Assembly (NCBI GenBank): GCA_919902625.1
Contig: CAKKRO010000074.1
Coordinates: forward strand, 1 to 16,254
DNA: 16,254 bases
Reading direction: 5' to 3'
Origin: Nitrosomonadaceae bacterium
GTDB lineage: Bacteria > Pseudomonadota > Gammaproteobacteria > Burkholderiales > Nitrosomonadaceae
A program made the position numbers and the translations under genes. The notes below the pieces were generated by a model. The model made no database searches. It saw only the letters and a list, made by a program, of their open reading frames with translations, and was not told the DNA's origin. This document shows positions 8,240 through 14,867 of this stretch, piece by piece; the stretch's first letter is position 1, and every line of letters starts with the position of its first letter.

Positions 8240-9445
8240 TTACTTGGCAATCGTAATGCTGGGCACACCGATACGCGGCATGTCTGTGACGGTCATTTGG
8301 AACAAGAGAAACAATAACTGGAAGGCATCCCGGTTCCAGCGAGCGTGCGGTCCCGTGGCATTAACGGCATAAAACCGATCATTCCAGCGGATTGAGAAAT
8401 CGGCTTCCGCTGGCGGTGTGCTTGAAACCACAAGCTCCATGGTAAGGTCAGGATTCTCGTTTCCAAGTATAGCGGGTGTTCTTGGATCTTTCTCAACGTG
8501 ATACCCCGATTGCTTACCGAGCGCTTTCCCGAGAAAACCAAGAATTGAGTGAAAGCTCCTAAGCCGGAAAACGCCGCTCATCGGCCATTCTCCGCCGTAA
8601 TGGCCTGACCGGATATCAAAAGCGATATCACTGATATCCCAATCTCCCGCCAGATCATTCAGCTTCTCGCGCTCTTCTTCAGACAGTGTATTGGGATCGT
8701 AGTTCGTGATAAGAATCGGCCCCATCACTTGCTTGCGTAGCGTATAAGTATTATCTTTCAGATTGTAACGCACCATAAATTCTTTTTGCAGTGCCTGAAA
8801 GCCTTCGGATGCAATTGAGCTGGCCGGAATGGTCCAGGTATGTATGAGCGGCAGAGGCTCAGCATACAGTTTATTTTGATCCTGAATCGCCGAAAGATGC
8901 AACACCACCCGGCGGAACATCTCATAACCCGCTTTGTCCACTGGACTGTTACGATAGGCGCTATGTTGTGCAGAATGTTGTAAGCGTACTTCCTGTGCCA
9001 TCATCCGTAACAAGAGATCGACATCAAAGCGCTGACGCAGCAGCAAAGTCAGTTTGCTCTGCGGAAACGGTGTGAGGAGCCGCTTGGTGAATTCTTCCCC
9101 TTCGATCGGAACAATGCTGATGGTGGGGCTCTCTGAGATACCGCCACCGAAAACTGGCAACATTGATGCGCCAGCGAGTCCTCCCAATGCCGGTGTCGCA
9201 CCCGCATTCGCTGAAAAGGTGAAAGTAGCGGCAATATTGGATACGCCGGTAAAATGAACAGGCTGACGGTGATGAGCACGCACGATATTGATCAATAATT
9301 GCTGAGATACGGCATCGGTGACAGCATCATCATAAGCGATCACAGCCCGATTCAACGCCATGGGCGATACACAACCAGCAAGAACGATCATGATCAAGAG
9401 GCACTGCAATAACCGCAGTAAACACAGACAACGAATGAAATTCAT
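8240..9445 (-). CDS. Predicted outer-membrane lipoprotein of unknown function
   Basis: A 401-residue protein whose family I cannot name. The N-terminus is a lipoprotein signal: MNFIRC, a hydrophobic stretch 9-24, and the lipobox LAGC at 22-25, so C25 would be lipidated. The next residue is Val rather than Asp, which in proteobacteria favours the outer membrane. The mature part begins with a helical-looking segment (about 30-60, NRAVIAYDDAV...LLINIVRAHHRQPVHFTG). A low-complexity Gly/Ala/Ser stretch follows (about 75-105), then a mixed alpha/beta region without cysteines or an obvious catalytic motif. Many proteobacteria encode lipoproteins that open with a similar NRAV..YD..V...LLLNI.RA..P.HFT pattern, from memory. 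It is divergently transcribed from the methyltransferase gene. A structural or envelope role is a guess. Confidence 0.75.
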   Translation of the reverse strand: MNFIRCLCLLRLLQCLLIMIVLAGCVSPMALNRAVIAYDDAVTDAVSQQLLINIVRAHHRQPVHFTGVSNIAATFTFSANAGATPALGGLAGASMLPVFGGGISESPTISIVPIEGEEFTKRLLTPFPQSKLTLLLRQRFDVDLLLRMMAQEVRLQHSAQHSAYRNSPVDKAGYEMFRRVVLHLSAIQDQNKLYAEPLPLIHTWTIPASSIASEGFQALQKEFMVRYNLKDNTYTLRKQVMGPILITNYDPNTLSEEEREKLNDLAGDWDISDIAFDIRSGHYGGEWPMSGVFRLRSFHSILGFLGKALGKQSGYHVEKDPRTPAILGNENPDLTMELVVSSTPPAEADFSIRWNDRFYAVNATGPHARWNRDAFQLLFLLFQMTVTDMPRIGVPSITIAK

Positions 9446-9453
9446 GAGTTTTT

Positions 9454-9484
9454 TCTCAATCTGGAGAATTGAGCGATATTGAGA
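9454..9484. promoter_or_regulatory. Inverted ATTGAG repeats in the lipoprotein-methyltransferase divergent region
   Basis: CTCAAT (9455-9460) is followed after seven bases by ATTGAG (9468-9473), and then by ATTGAGA (9478-9484), so TCTCAAT at 9454-9460 has two mirror partners. The cluster begins nine bases upstream of the lipoprotein start (9445) and about 100 bases before the methyltransferase start. It could bind a dimeric regulator or form a hairpin in the leader of the lipoprotein mRNA. Function is inferred. Confidence 0.25.
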
Positions 9485-9576
9485 TTCTTTATATTCTACA
9501 TCACTGTAACTTCAAATCGAATTTTAATGATAAAAAACATAAGCTAATCACCAACACATTAAACTATGAGCCTGGA

Positions 9577-10239
9577 ATGAAAAAAGAGTATTGGCTGGAT
9601 CGATGGGAACGGAAAGATATTGGCTTTCATCAGAAGGAAACAAATTCCTATTTGCGAGAATACTGGCAAGGATTAAAACTTGCCCAGCACAGCGAGGTGT
9701 TTGTACCGCTATGTGGTAAAAGTCTCGATATGCTTTGGCTCCATGAACAGGGACATGCAGTGCTGGGTATTGAATTAAGCAATCTTGCGGCGCAGGCATT
9801 TTTTATAGAGAATGGTCTTGTACCACAGTGCGTTGCCAGCGATAAATTCATATATCGGGGAGCAGATGATATCCGCATCTTGTGCGGTGATTTTTTCGAT
9901 CTGTGTCAACATGATATGGAAAAAATAAGCGCTGTATACGATCGCGCATCATTGATCGCATTGCCACCCGGAATGCGCGAGCACTATGCACATCACTTGC
10001 TGAATATCCTTCCACCAGCAACGCAAATCCTGCTCATTACGCTGGATTATCCCCATTCTGAAATGTCAGGTCCACCTTTCCCGATTTCCATTGATGAAGT
10101 TGCCGCACTTTACCAATCACATGCCGGGATCAAGCTGTTAGCACAATACGACGTACTTGCACAAAACCCGCGCTTTCAGGAACGCGGCTTGAGCCGATTA
10201 CAGGAAAATATATTTTTATTGAGATTACATACCCCTTAA
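9577..10239 (+). CDS. tpm: Thiopurine S-methyltransferase family protein
   Basis: A SAM-dependent methyltransferase of the bacterial TPMT family. Characterised members methylate thiopurines in vitro and are linked to selenium or tellurium methylation in some bacteria. From the chosen ATG the protein has 220 residues, close to the usual 218. Features are the opening MKKEYWLDRWERKDIGFHQ (1-19), the SAM-binding VFVPLCGKSLDMLWL (41-55) with E66 in VLGIELS, GDFFDL (104-109) and YDRASLIALP (121-130), ending in QENIFLLRL. The same frame extends upstream to TTG at 9469, but those 36 residues lack family similarity, so I start at 9577. No good Shine-Dalgarno is seen there (only GGA directly adjacent). 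The real substrate is unknown. Confidence 0.9.
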   Translation: MKKEYWLDRWERKDIGFHQKETNSYLREYWQGLKLAQHSEVFVPLCGKSLDMLWLHEQGHAVLGIELSNLAAQAFFIENGLVPQCVASDKFIYRGADDIRILCGDFFDLCQHDMEKISAVYDRASLIALPPGMREHYAHHLLNILPPATQILLITLDYPHSEMSGPPFPISIDEVAALYQSHAGIKLLAQYDVLAQNPRFQERGLSRLQENIFLLRLHTP

Positions 10240-10270
10240 TTCAGATTGATTCTATTTGCTGGAAAACTCA

Positions 10271-10308
10271 ATAAGCCTATGTAATAACCTTCTGTTACTT
10301 ATGCTTAT
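10271..10308. terminator. Candidate terminator hairpin between convergent genes
   Basis: ATAAGCCTATGTAA (10271-10284) pairs with TTACTTATGCTTAT (10295-10308) over 14 positions with two mismatches and a ten-base loop. It lies 31 bases after the methyltransferase stop and 32 bases after the PEBP-family stop on the other strand. On the minus strand it is followed by TTGAGTTTTCC. Neither side has a strong T-run, so factor-independent termination is uncertain. Confidence 0.35.
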
Positions 10309-10340
10309 CAGTTAAGCATACACCTAGTCGGATGCTTAAT

Positions 10341-10835
10341 TCAAAAATGACGTTGATAGCGTCCAATTAACTCACTCTGAGCAATGATATGGCCTTGCAT
10401 AGCATGTTCAAGCGCTGCTTTAGTAGGATGCTGCAAATCGGGTAGTACGGTATCCAATGCGTACAGCTTATGATAATAATGGTGATTACCGATTGGCGGG
10501 CACGGACCACCGTAGCTTGTGCGCTTCCAGTCATTAATTCCCTGCAAAGTACCTGACGGGAGATTTTCTTCTGAAATACCTTCAGCCAAGCCGGTGGCAC
10601 TGGGAGGGATGTTATACAATACCCAGTGCACCCAAGTCATTTTAGGCGCAGCCGGATCAGGCGCATCTGGATCATCGACGATAAACACCAGACTTTGGGT
10701 ACCTTCAGGGATACCTGTCCAGTTAAGCGCCGGTGAAATATTTTTCCCATCACAAGTATAACGAGATGGAATAGTGTCATTATGAGAAAAGGAAGTCGAT
10801 GTAAGTGTCAGAACGGTCAGAATCAAAGCTGCCAT
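10341..10835 (-). CDS. YbhB/YbcL family (PEBP, Raf-kinase-inhibitor-like) protein
   Basis: Phosphatidylethanolamine-binding-protein fold; the biochemical role of bacterial members is not settled. From ATG 10835 it has 164 residues. Family signatures are TIPSRYTCDGKNISPAL (21-37), VFIVDDPDAPD (50-60), WVHWVLYNIPP (68-78) and YGGPCPPIGNHHYYHKLYALD (108-128), which hold the ligand-site Asp, His and Pro-rich loop. The Shine-Dalgarno GAGGA (10847-10843), seven bases before this ATG, fixes the start. An in-frame ATG at 10889 would add 18 unrelated residues and is less likely. The first 12 residues are hydrophobic but lack a basic start, so I do not call a signal peptide; the protein is probably cytoplasmic. 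Confidence 0.92.
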   Translation of the reverse strand: MAALILTVLTLTSTSFSHNDTIPSRYTCDGKNISPALNWTGIPEGTQSLVFIVDDPDAPDPAAPKMTWVHWVLYNIPPSATGLAEGISEENLPSGTLQGINDWKRTSYGGPCPPIGNHHYYHKLYALDTVLPDLQHPTKAALEHAMQGHIIAQSELIGRYQRHF

Positions 10836-10889
10836 GATTTTATCCTCTTCTCCACAAAATGATCGAATGCTACTGTTTTCTTGTATCAT

Positions 10890-11124
10890 AGAAAAAAGAG
10901 CTCCGTAAAGCTTTTTATTTTTCTTAGTTGATCCGGCTTTTCCTTTTTCGGCAATAACTTCCAGGTACTGCTATCGCAGACAATGGGATACCCAAGGACA
11001 ATTACATAACGCCGGTGGTTGGTTCTTTGATCGCTGGTCAGGATAATAAAGATGCCTGATTACCGATCGCCTTGGGCCGCGCGATAGCTCATTAATAAAA
11101 AGCGCGAAAATTGAGTGACCAATC
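10890..11124. other. Intergenic region between the YbhB-like gene and arfB
   Basis: About 235 bases separate these divergently transcribed genes. The part nearest the YbhB-like gene (10890-10945) is rich in A/T runs and may contain its promoter: TATGAT on the minus strand (near 10887-10882) is a fair -10 without a good -35. Short frames of up to about 33 codons (for example 10958-11059, plus) end quickly and have no start codon. I see no RNA gene and no repeat. Confidence 0.3.
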
Positions 11125-11541
11125 ATGTTGAGAGTATCAGGCAATATAACAATACCCTTGGCTGAGATCGAGATACAGGCTGTACGTTCACAAGGCTCCG
11201 GCGGGCAGAATGTAAACAAAGTATCGACAGCAGTGCATTTGCGATTCGATATCAAGGCTTCATCACTACCAGAAATATATAAAGAAAGACTGTTGAATTT
11301 AAAGGACAGCCGAATCTCCAGTGAAGGTATTGTTATCATAAAGGCTCAGCGGTATCGTAGCCAGATCAAGAACAAGGAAGATGCGCTCAACCGGCTACAG
11401 AAGATTATCAACAGCGTCATTGTCCAGATGAAGCCGCGGAAACCCACTAAACCAACAAAGGCTTCCAAGATAAAGCGTTTGGAAGGTAAAGCGATTCAGA
11501 GTCGAAGAAAGTCATTACGCAGCAAGATTGAAGAGGAGTAA
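11125..11541 (+). CDS. arfB: Alternative ribosome-rescue factor ArfB (YaeJ, peptidyl-tRNA hydrolase)
   Basis: Releases nascent chains from ribosomes stalled on mRNA lacking a stop codon, inserting a basic tail into the empty mRNA channel. The 138 residues are close to E. coli YaeJ (140). The catalytic GGQ is at 26-28 in RSQGSGGQNVNKVSTAVHLRFDI, followed by LPE.YKERLL and SSEGIVIIKAQRYRSQ.KN. The C-terminal tail from about residue 102 is rich in Lys and Arg (KPRKPTKPTKASKIKRLEGKA), as required for mRNA-channel binding. The length and lack of a codon-recognition domain exclude RF1/RF2. The upstream GAGTGA is a weak ribosome site. It stands alone, with a gap of nearly 150 bases before the DUF1415 gene. 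Confidence 0.95.
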   Translation: MLRVSGNITIPLAEIEIQAVRSQGSGGQNVNKVSTAVHLRFDIKASSLPEIYKERLLNLKDSRISSEGIVIIKAQRYRSQIKNKEDALNRLQKIINSVIVQMKPRKPTKPTKASKIKRLEGKAIQSRRKSLRSKIEEE

Positions 11542-11687
11542 TAATATTTTAAATTGCACCATTCCCATGGATACTGTCTGCTAAACAATGTTTTCGCCAA
11601 ATCACGGAACCAACTGATTAAATGGATGTGAAATTACTGACCGGATTGGCGAGCATAACTGAATATTCTGGAGTATCTAAAATTAAT

Positions 11688-12260
11688 ATGAATATCGCGA
11701 CAAACGAAAAAATCATAGCTACGACCAAACTGTGGCTGGAGCGGGCCGTCATTGGCCTCAATCTATGCCCATTCGCCAAGGCCGTACACGTGAAAAATCA
11801 GATAAGCTATGTGGTAAGTAGTGCAACCACGCATGAGGATTTGCTAAGTGACCTGATGCGAGCGCTGGAAATATTGGCTGAAACGCCAGCAGAACATATT
11901 GACACAACCTTGCTTATTCATCCTTATGTGCTCACTGATTTTATCGACTACAACGATTTTCTCGATGTGGTCGATGCGGCGCTGGAAGACATGGATTTGG
12001 AAAATGCGTTGCAAGTAGCCAGTTTTCACCCACAGTATCAATTTGCCGGGACACAGCCTGACGATATCGAAAACTACACCAACCGGTCGCCATATCCTAT
12101 GATGCATCTGCTGCGCGAAGCCAGTGTCGTGCAAGCGGTGTCGGCTTTTCCCGAGGCCGGGAGAATATTCGATAAGAACATTGAGACACTGCGCGATTTG
12201 GGTCATGCAGGCTGGAATGACTTGGGGCTGGTTAAGATCAGTCCCCCTTTGGAGAATTAA
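11688..12260 (+). CDS. DUF1415 family protein, function unknown
   Basis: A conserved proteobacterial family with no known activity. From ATG 11688 it has 190 residues. Family-typical blocks are WLERAVIGLNLCPFAKAV (16-33), LLIHPYVLTDFIDYNDFLD (75-93), ASFHPQYQFAG (111-121) and YTNRSPYPMMHLLRE (130-144), rich in conserved His, Tyr, Asp and Arg. It has a single cysteine, C27, in the CPFA motif. The frame also opens at ATG 11622, adding 22 residues with no ribosome site and no family likeness. GGAG at 11670-11673 is 14 bases from the chosen ATG, rather far, so the start is not certain. It is followed after 23 bases by srkA, implying one transcript. No signal peptide or membrane segment; probably cytoplasmic. 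Confidence 0.85.
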   Translation: MNIATNEKIIATTKLWLERAVIGLNLCPFAKAVHVKNQISYVVSSATTHEDLLSDLMRALEILAETPAEHIDTTLLIHPYVLTDFIDYNDFLDVVDAALEDMDLENALQVASFHPQYQFAGTQPDDIENYTNRSPYPMMHLLREASVVQAVSAFPEAGRIFDKNIETLRDLGHAGWNDLGLVKISPPLEN

Positions 12261-12283
12261 TCAATGCGCAAAGAGCCATAACG

Positions 12284-13267
12284 GTGACATCGCCAACTTT
12301 CTCTTTACTTACCCCCGATTGCATCATGAATGCGTTAGACAGCTTGGGCTGCCACAGCGATGGCCGACTGTTAGCACTGAATAGCTATGAGAACCGCGTC
12401 TATCAGGTAGGCATGGAAGAAGGCTCTCCGCTGGTAGCAAAATTCTATCGGCCGGGGCGCTGGACGGATGAAGCTATACTTGAGGAACACGCTTTCGTGC
12501 AGGAGTTGGTCGAACGCGAAATTCCTGTGGTACCTGCGTTGGTGTTGGGTGGAAAAACACTGCACACCTTCGAAGGATTTCGTTTCGCAATTTTTCCCAA
12601 ACACGGCGGACGTGCACCTGAATTTGAAGATCCCAACACGCTAGAATGGATGGGGCGCTTTCTGGGGCGCATCCATGCCATTGGCGCACTCAAGCCGTTT
12701 CAACATCGCCCCACACTGAATATAGCGAGCTTCGGTGTAGAACCGCTTGATTTTTTACTGACAAATAATTTTATCCCGGCTGATCTTGAGGCCGCCTATC
12801 GCAGCGTGGCAGAGCAAGCACTGGCTGGTGTGCGTCTTTGCTTTGAGCGTGCCGGCAACAATATAAAAGCATTACGTCTGCATGGAGATTGCCATGCGGG
12901 CAATGTACTGTGGACGGATAGCGGCCCGCACTTCGTAGATTTTGACGATAGCCGCATGGGGCCTGCGGTGCAGGATTTGTGGATGTTATTGTCGGGTGAG
13001 CGTACTGACATGGCACGGCAGTTGAATGACGTGCTGGCGGGTTATGAAGACTTTCACGATTTTGATTCAAATGAGTTGCATCTGGTCGAAGCCCTACGCA
13101 CCTTGCGCCTGATTCATTATTCCGCCTGGCTGGCACAGCGATGGGACGATCCAGCCTTCAAGCAAGCCTTCCCGTGGTTTAATACGCAACGCTATTGGCA
13201 AGAGCGCATTCTGGAATTACGCGAGCAGATCGCGCTGATGGACGAGCCGCAGCTAGGGCCAGTTTGA
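12284..13267 (+). CDS. srkA: Stress response kinase SrkA (YihE/RdoA family)
   Basis: An aminoglycoside-phosphotransferase-fold Ser/Thr protein kinase that in E. coli counters MazEF-mediated and oxidative or envelope-stress-linked cell death. The 327 residues equal the family length. Visible features are LNSYENRVYQ (32-41), the ATP-lysine segment VAKFYRPGRW (51-60, K53) with E67/E68 of ILEEH, the catalytic loop LHGDCHAGNVLW (199-210, D202, N207) and the metal-binding VDFDDSRMGPAVQDLWMLL (218-236, D219). It starts at GTG 12284: the residues after it (TFSLLTPDCIMNAL) align with the E. coli start, while the nearby ATG at 12264 stops at once. A weak AAGAG precedes it. In E. coli the gene precedes dsbA; here it follows a DUF1415 gene instead. 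Confidence 0.94.
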   Translation: MTSPTFSLLTPDCIMNALDSLGCHSDGRLLALNSYENRVYQVGMEEGSPLVAKFYRPGRWTDEAILEEHAFVQELVEREIPVVPALVLGGKTLHTFEGFRFAIFPKHGGRAPEFEDPNTLEWMGRFLGRIHAIGALKPFQHRPTLNIASFGVEPLDFLLTNNFIPADLEAAYRSVAEQALAGVRLCFERAGNNIKALRLHGDCHAGNVLWTDSGPHFVDFDDSRMGPAVQDLWMLLSGERTDMARQLNDVLAGYEDFHDFDSNELHLVEALRTLRLIHYSAWLAQRWDDPAFKQAFPWFNTQRYWQERILELREQIALMDEPQLGPV

Positions 13268-13272
13268 TTGAT

Positions 13273-13330
13273 ATGCCCATTCGCTGCGCTTGCGGTAGTA
13301 ATAAAAGTTTCGAAGATTGTTTAGACTTCG
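13273..13330 (+). pseudogene. Remnant of a SEC-C/UPF0225 (YchJ-like) gene start
   Basis: Five bases after srkA an ATG opens MPIRCACGSNKSFEDC. This matches the N-terminal C.CGS.K.(Y/F)..CC zinc motif of UPF0225/YchJ and other SEC-C proteins: C5, C7 and C16 are present, but the final Cys is replaced by Leu. After about 19 residues the likeness ends, and the frame runs into the complement of the tRNA-Ser gene, giving a spurious RRERDSNPR tail and a stop at 13384-13386. A full YchJ would be about 130-160 residues. I read it as a gene truncated by deletion or rearrangement at the tRNA. Chance similarity over 16 residues is possible but unlikely given the motif. Confidence 0.5.
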
Positions 13331-13353
13331 TTGGATTGTGCTGGATGATGCTT

Positions 13354-13446
13354 TGGCGGAGAGAGAGGGATTCGAACCCTCGATAAGCTTTTTGTGCCTA
13401 TACTCCCTTAGCAGGGGAGCGCCTTCGACCACTCGGCCATCTCTCC
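13354..13446 (-). tRNA. tRNA-Ser (anticodon GCU)
   Basis: Reads AGC and AGU serine codons. On the minus strand the acceptor stem GGAGAGA (13446-13440) pairs with TCTCTCC (13364-13358), followed by discriminator G and an encoded CCA (13356-13354). The D-arm begins GCCGAGTGG. The anticodon stem-loop is CTCCC-CTGCTAA-GGGAG with anticodon GCT. A long variable arm (ATAGGC...GCTTAT, six pairs with one G-U) marks class II tRNA-Ser, and the T-arm is GAGGG-TTCGAAT-CCCTC. It is 93 bases with CCA, normal for tRNA-Ser. It lies 64 bases downstream of the lysC stop on the same strand and may be read from its own promoter or from lysC. Confidence 0.97.
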
Positions 13447-13462
13447 GTTTTTTTGATGTGGC

Positions 13463-13491
13463 AGGATAACGGGTTACATCTTCCTGGTCAA
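13463..13491 (-). promoter_or_regulatory. Candidate promoter of tRNA-Ser
   Basis: On the minus strand TTGACC (13491-13486, five of six) is followed after 17 bases by TATCCT (13468-13463, four of six). A GCC discriminator follows, which is typical of stable-RNA promoters under growth-rate or ppGpp control. Initiation would be near 13456, about ten bases before the mature tRNA 5' end. It lies wholly in the lysC-tRNA gap. Confidence 0.5.
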
Positions 13492-13510
13492 ATTCTGTCT
13501 GTCTTCTAAA

Positions 13511-13996
13511 TCAAAGCGCCTGTTCGAGATCAAATGCTTTATGGAGCACCCTGACGGCTAATTCCATATATTTTTCATCGACAACAACCGATACTTTTAT
13601 CTCAGAAGTGGCAATCATCTGTATGTTAATCCCTTCTTCGGCCAACACACGGAACATTTTACTGGCAATACCCGCGTGAGAGCGCATACCCACGCCAACG
13701 ACCGAAACCTTTGCGATTCTATCACCTCCGAGCACATCGCGTGCACCAATATGAGGCTGGATCTTTTCTCTCAAGATATTCATGGTATTTTTAAATTCAT
13801 TGCGATGAACCGTAAATGAGAAATCCGTCAAACCATCATGCCCGACATTCTGGATAATCATGTCCACATCAATATTGGCATCAGCTACCGGCCCCAGGAT
13901 CTGGTAAGCAATGCCGGGATGATCGGGAACGCCTATCACAGTAATTTTCGCTTCATCACGATTAAATGCGATACCTGAAATAACGGCTTGTTCCAT
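13511..13996 (-). CDS. Possible separately translated aspartokinase beta subunit (internal start in lysC)
   Basis: In frame within lysC, ATG at codon 249 (13996-13994) is preceded by the strong Shine-Dalgarno GAGGAAG (14011-14005) with an eight-base gap. It would make a 161-residue protein starting MEQAVISGIAF and comprising only the two ACT domains. In several bacteria (Bacillus subtilis AKII, Corynebacterium, Pseudomonas, Thermus) lysC yields alpha and beta chains from exactly such an internal start just before the first ACT domain, forming an alpha2-beta2 enzyme. The internal site is stronger than that of the full-length GTG start. However, the GAG-GAA codons also encode an acidic linker, so the match could be coincidental. 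Expression is inferred. Confidence 0.5.
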   Translation of the reverse strand: MEQAVISGIAFNRDEAKITVIGVPDHPGIAYQILGPVADANIDVDMIIQNVGHDGLTDFSFTVHRNEFKNTMNILREKIQPHIGARDVLGGDRIAKVSVVGVGMRSHAGIASKMFRVLAEEGINIQMIATSEIKVSVVVDEKYMELAVRVLHKAFDLEQAL

Positions 13997-14740
13997 ATTT
14001 TCATCTTCCTCAAAAGTAATCAGGGTACCTTGCCCTTCCTCCTCAAAGCTGGATAAAACTCTCAGCTTTACTTTATATTTTCCTGCAAACTCAACAGATC
14101 TCAATTGTAAAACCTTGGAGCCAAGACTCGCCATTTCAAGCATTTCTTCAAAGGTTATGGTATTGAGTCTTCTTGCTTCAGCGACCACTCGTGGATCTGT
14201 TGTATAGATTCCATCAACATCAGTGTAAATCTGACACTCATCAGCCTTCAGAGCAGCCGCCAGTGCAACCCCGGTAGTATCTGATCCTCCACGACCCAGC
14301 GTAGTGATGCTGCCCTTCTCATCAACGCCCTGAAATCCAGCAACCACTATCACATAGCCTGCATTCAGATCCGCCCGGATCTTTGCTTCATCAATACTGA
14401 GTATGCGTGCTTTAGTATGTGTGCTATCGGTCAGGATTCTAACTTGCGATCCTGTATAACTTTTGGCTTTAACATTGAGCTCCATTAACGCCATGGACAG
14501 TAATGCGATCGATACCTGTTCACCGGTAGAAATCATCACATCCAATTCACGGGGATTGGGATTTTCCTGAACTTCATGAGCCAGAGCTATAAGCCGGTTT
14601 GTCTCACCACTCATGGCGGAAACAACAACTATAATCCGGTGTCCTTGCGCATGGAATTTTGCTACCCTGCGAGCCACATTTTTTATCCGCTCGGTACTTC
14701 CAACTGATGTGCCGCCATATTTTTGTACGTAGAATGCCAC
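13511..14740 (-). CDS. lysC: Aspartate kinase LysC (alpha chain)
   Basis: Phosphorylates aspartate with ATP, the first step towards lysine, threonine, methionine and diaminopimelate. The 409 residues have the kinase domain at about 1-245 (KYGGTSV at 7-13, SAMSGETNRL 41-50, STGEQVS 71-77, GRGGSDTTGVAL 149-160, YTDVDGIYTTDPR 172-184). Two ACT regulatory domains follow (about 265-340 and 345-409), containing VGVGMRSHAGIASKMF. This is the monofunctional aspartokinase layout, usually feedback-regulated by lysine and/or threonine. The start codon is GTG at 14740, fixed by the family N-terminus FYVQKYGGTS; only a weak GGA precedes it. A second, better ribosome site lies inside the gene (see the beta-chain entry). 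The 215-base upstream region shows no lysine-riboswitch-like structure that I can recognise. Confidence 0.97.
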   Translation of the reverse strand: MAFYVQKYGGTSVGSTERIKNVARRVAKFHAQGHRIIVVVSAMSGETNRLIALAHEVQENPNPRELDVMISTGEQVSIALLSMALMELNVKAKSYTGSQVRILTDSTHTKARILSIDEAKIRADLNAGYVIVVAGFQGVDEKGSITTLGRGGSDTTGVALAAALKADECQIYTDVDGIYTTDPRVVAEARRLNTITFEEMLEMASLGSKVLQLRSVEFAGKYKVKLRVLSSFEEEGQGTLITFEEDENMEQAVISGIAFNRDEAKITVIGVPDHPGIAYQILGPVADANIDVDMIIQNVGHDGLTDFSFTVHRNEFKNTMNILREKIQPHIGARDVLGGDRIAKVSVVGVGMRSHAGIASKMFRVLAEEGINIQMIATSEIKVSVVVDEKYMELAVRVLHKAFDLEQAL

Positions 14741-14854
14741 TGATTACAGATCCACTAAAATTTTGGAATGAAATGGAAAAAAGGACATAATTTTACACGG
14801 TTCTCTAAAAGAAAACTAATCTACATTTGCAGAAAATATTTTTAGTAAATCGTA

Positions 14855-14867
14855 ATTTCATGGAAAT
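14855..14867. promoter_or_regulatory. Short inverted repeat in the lysC-phosphatase divergent region
   Basis: ATTTC-ATG-GAAAT is a 13-base inverted repeat in the very A+T-rich gap (14741-14955) between lysC (minus) and the phosphatase gene (plus). It could be an operator, but in such A+T-rich DNA a short palindrome may arise by chance. No convincing sigma-70 pair was found for either gene in this stretch. Confidence 0.2.

Noticed and set aside
9469..9576. N-terminal extension of the methyltransferase from TTG 9469
   Set aside because: The SD-like GGAG is only two bases from the TTG, and the extra 36 residues do not resemble the family, whose conserved start fits ATG 9577.
10836..10889. N-terminal extension of the YbhB-like protein from ATG 10889
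   Set aside because: A well-spaced GAGGA precedes ATG 10835, and the added 18 residues have no family likeness.
10958..11059. 33-codon plus-strand frame with protein-like composition upstream of arfB
   Set aside because: It follows a stop directly, has no start codon and matches no family I know; not enough to call a gene remnant.
10971..11339. 122-codon minus-strand open frame opposite arfB
   Set aside because: It lies antisense to a confidently identified gene and its translation looks like a shadow of it.
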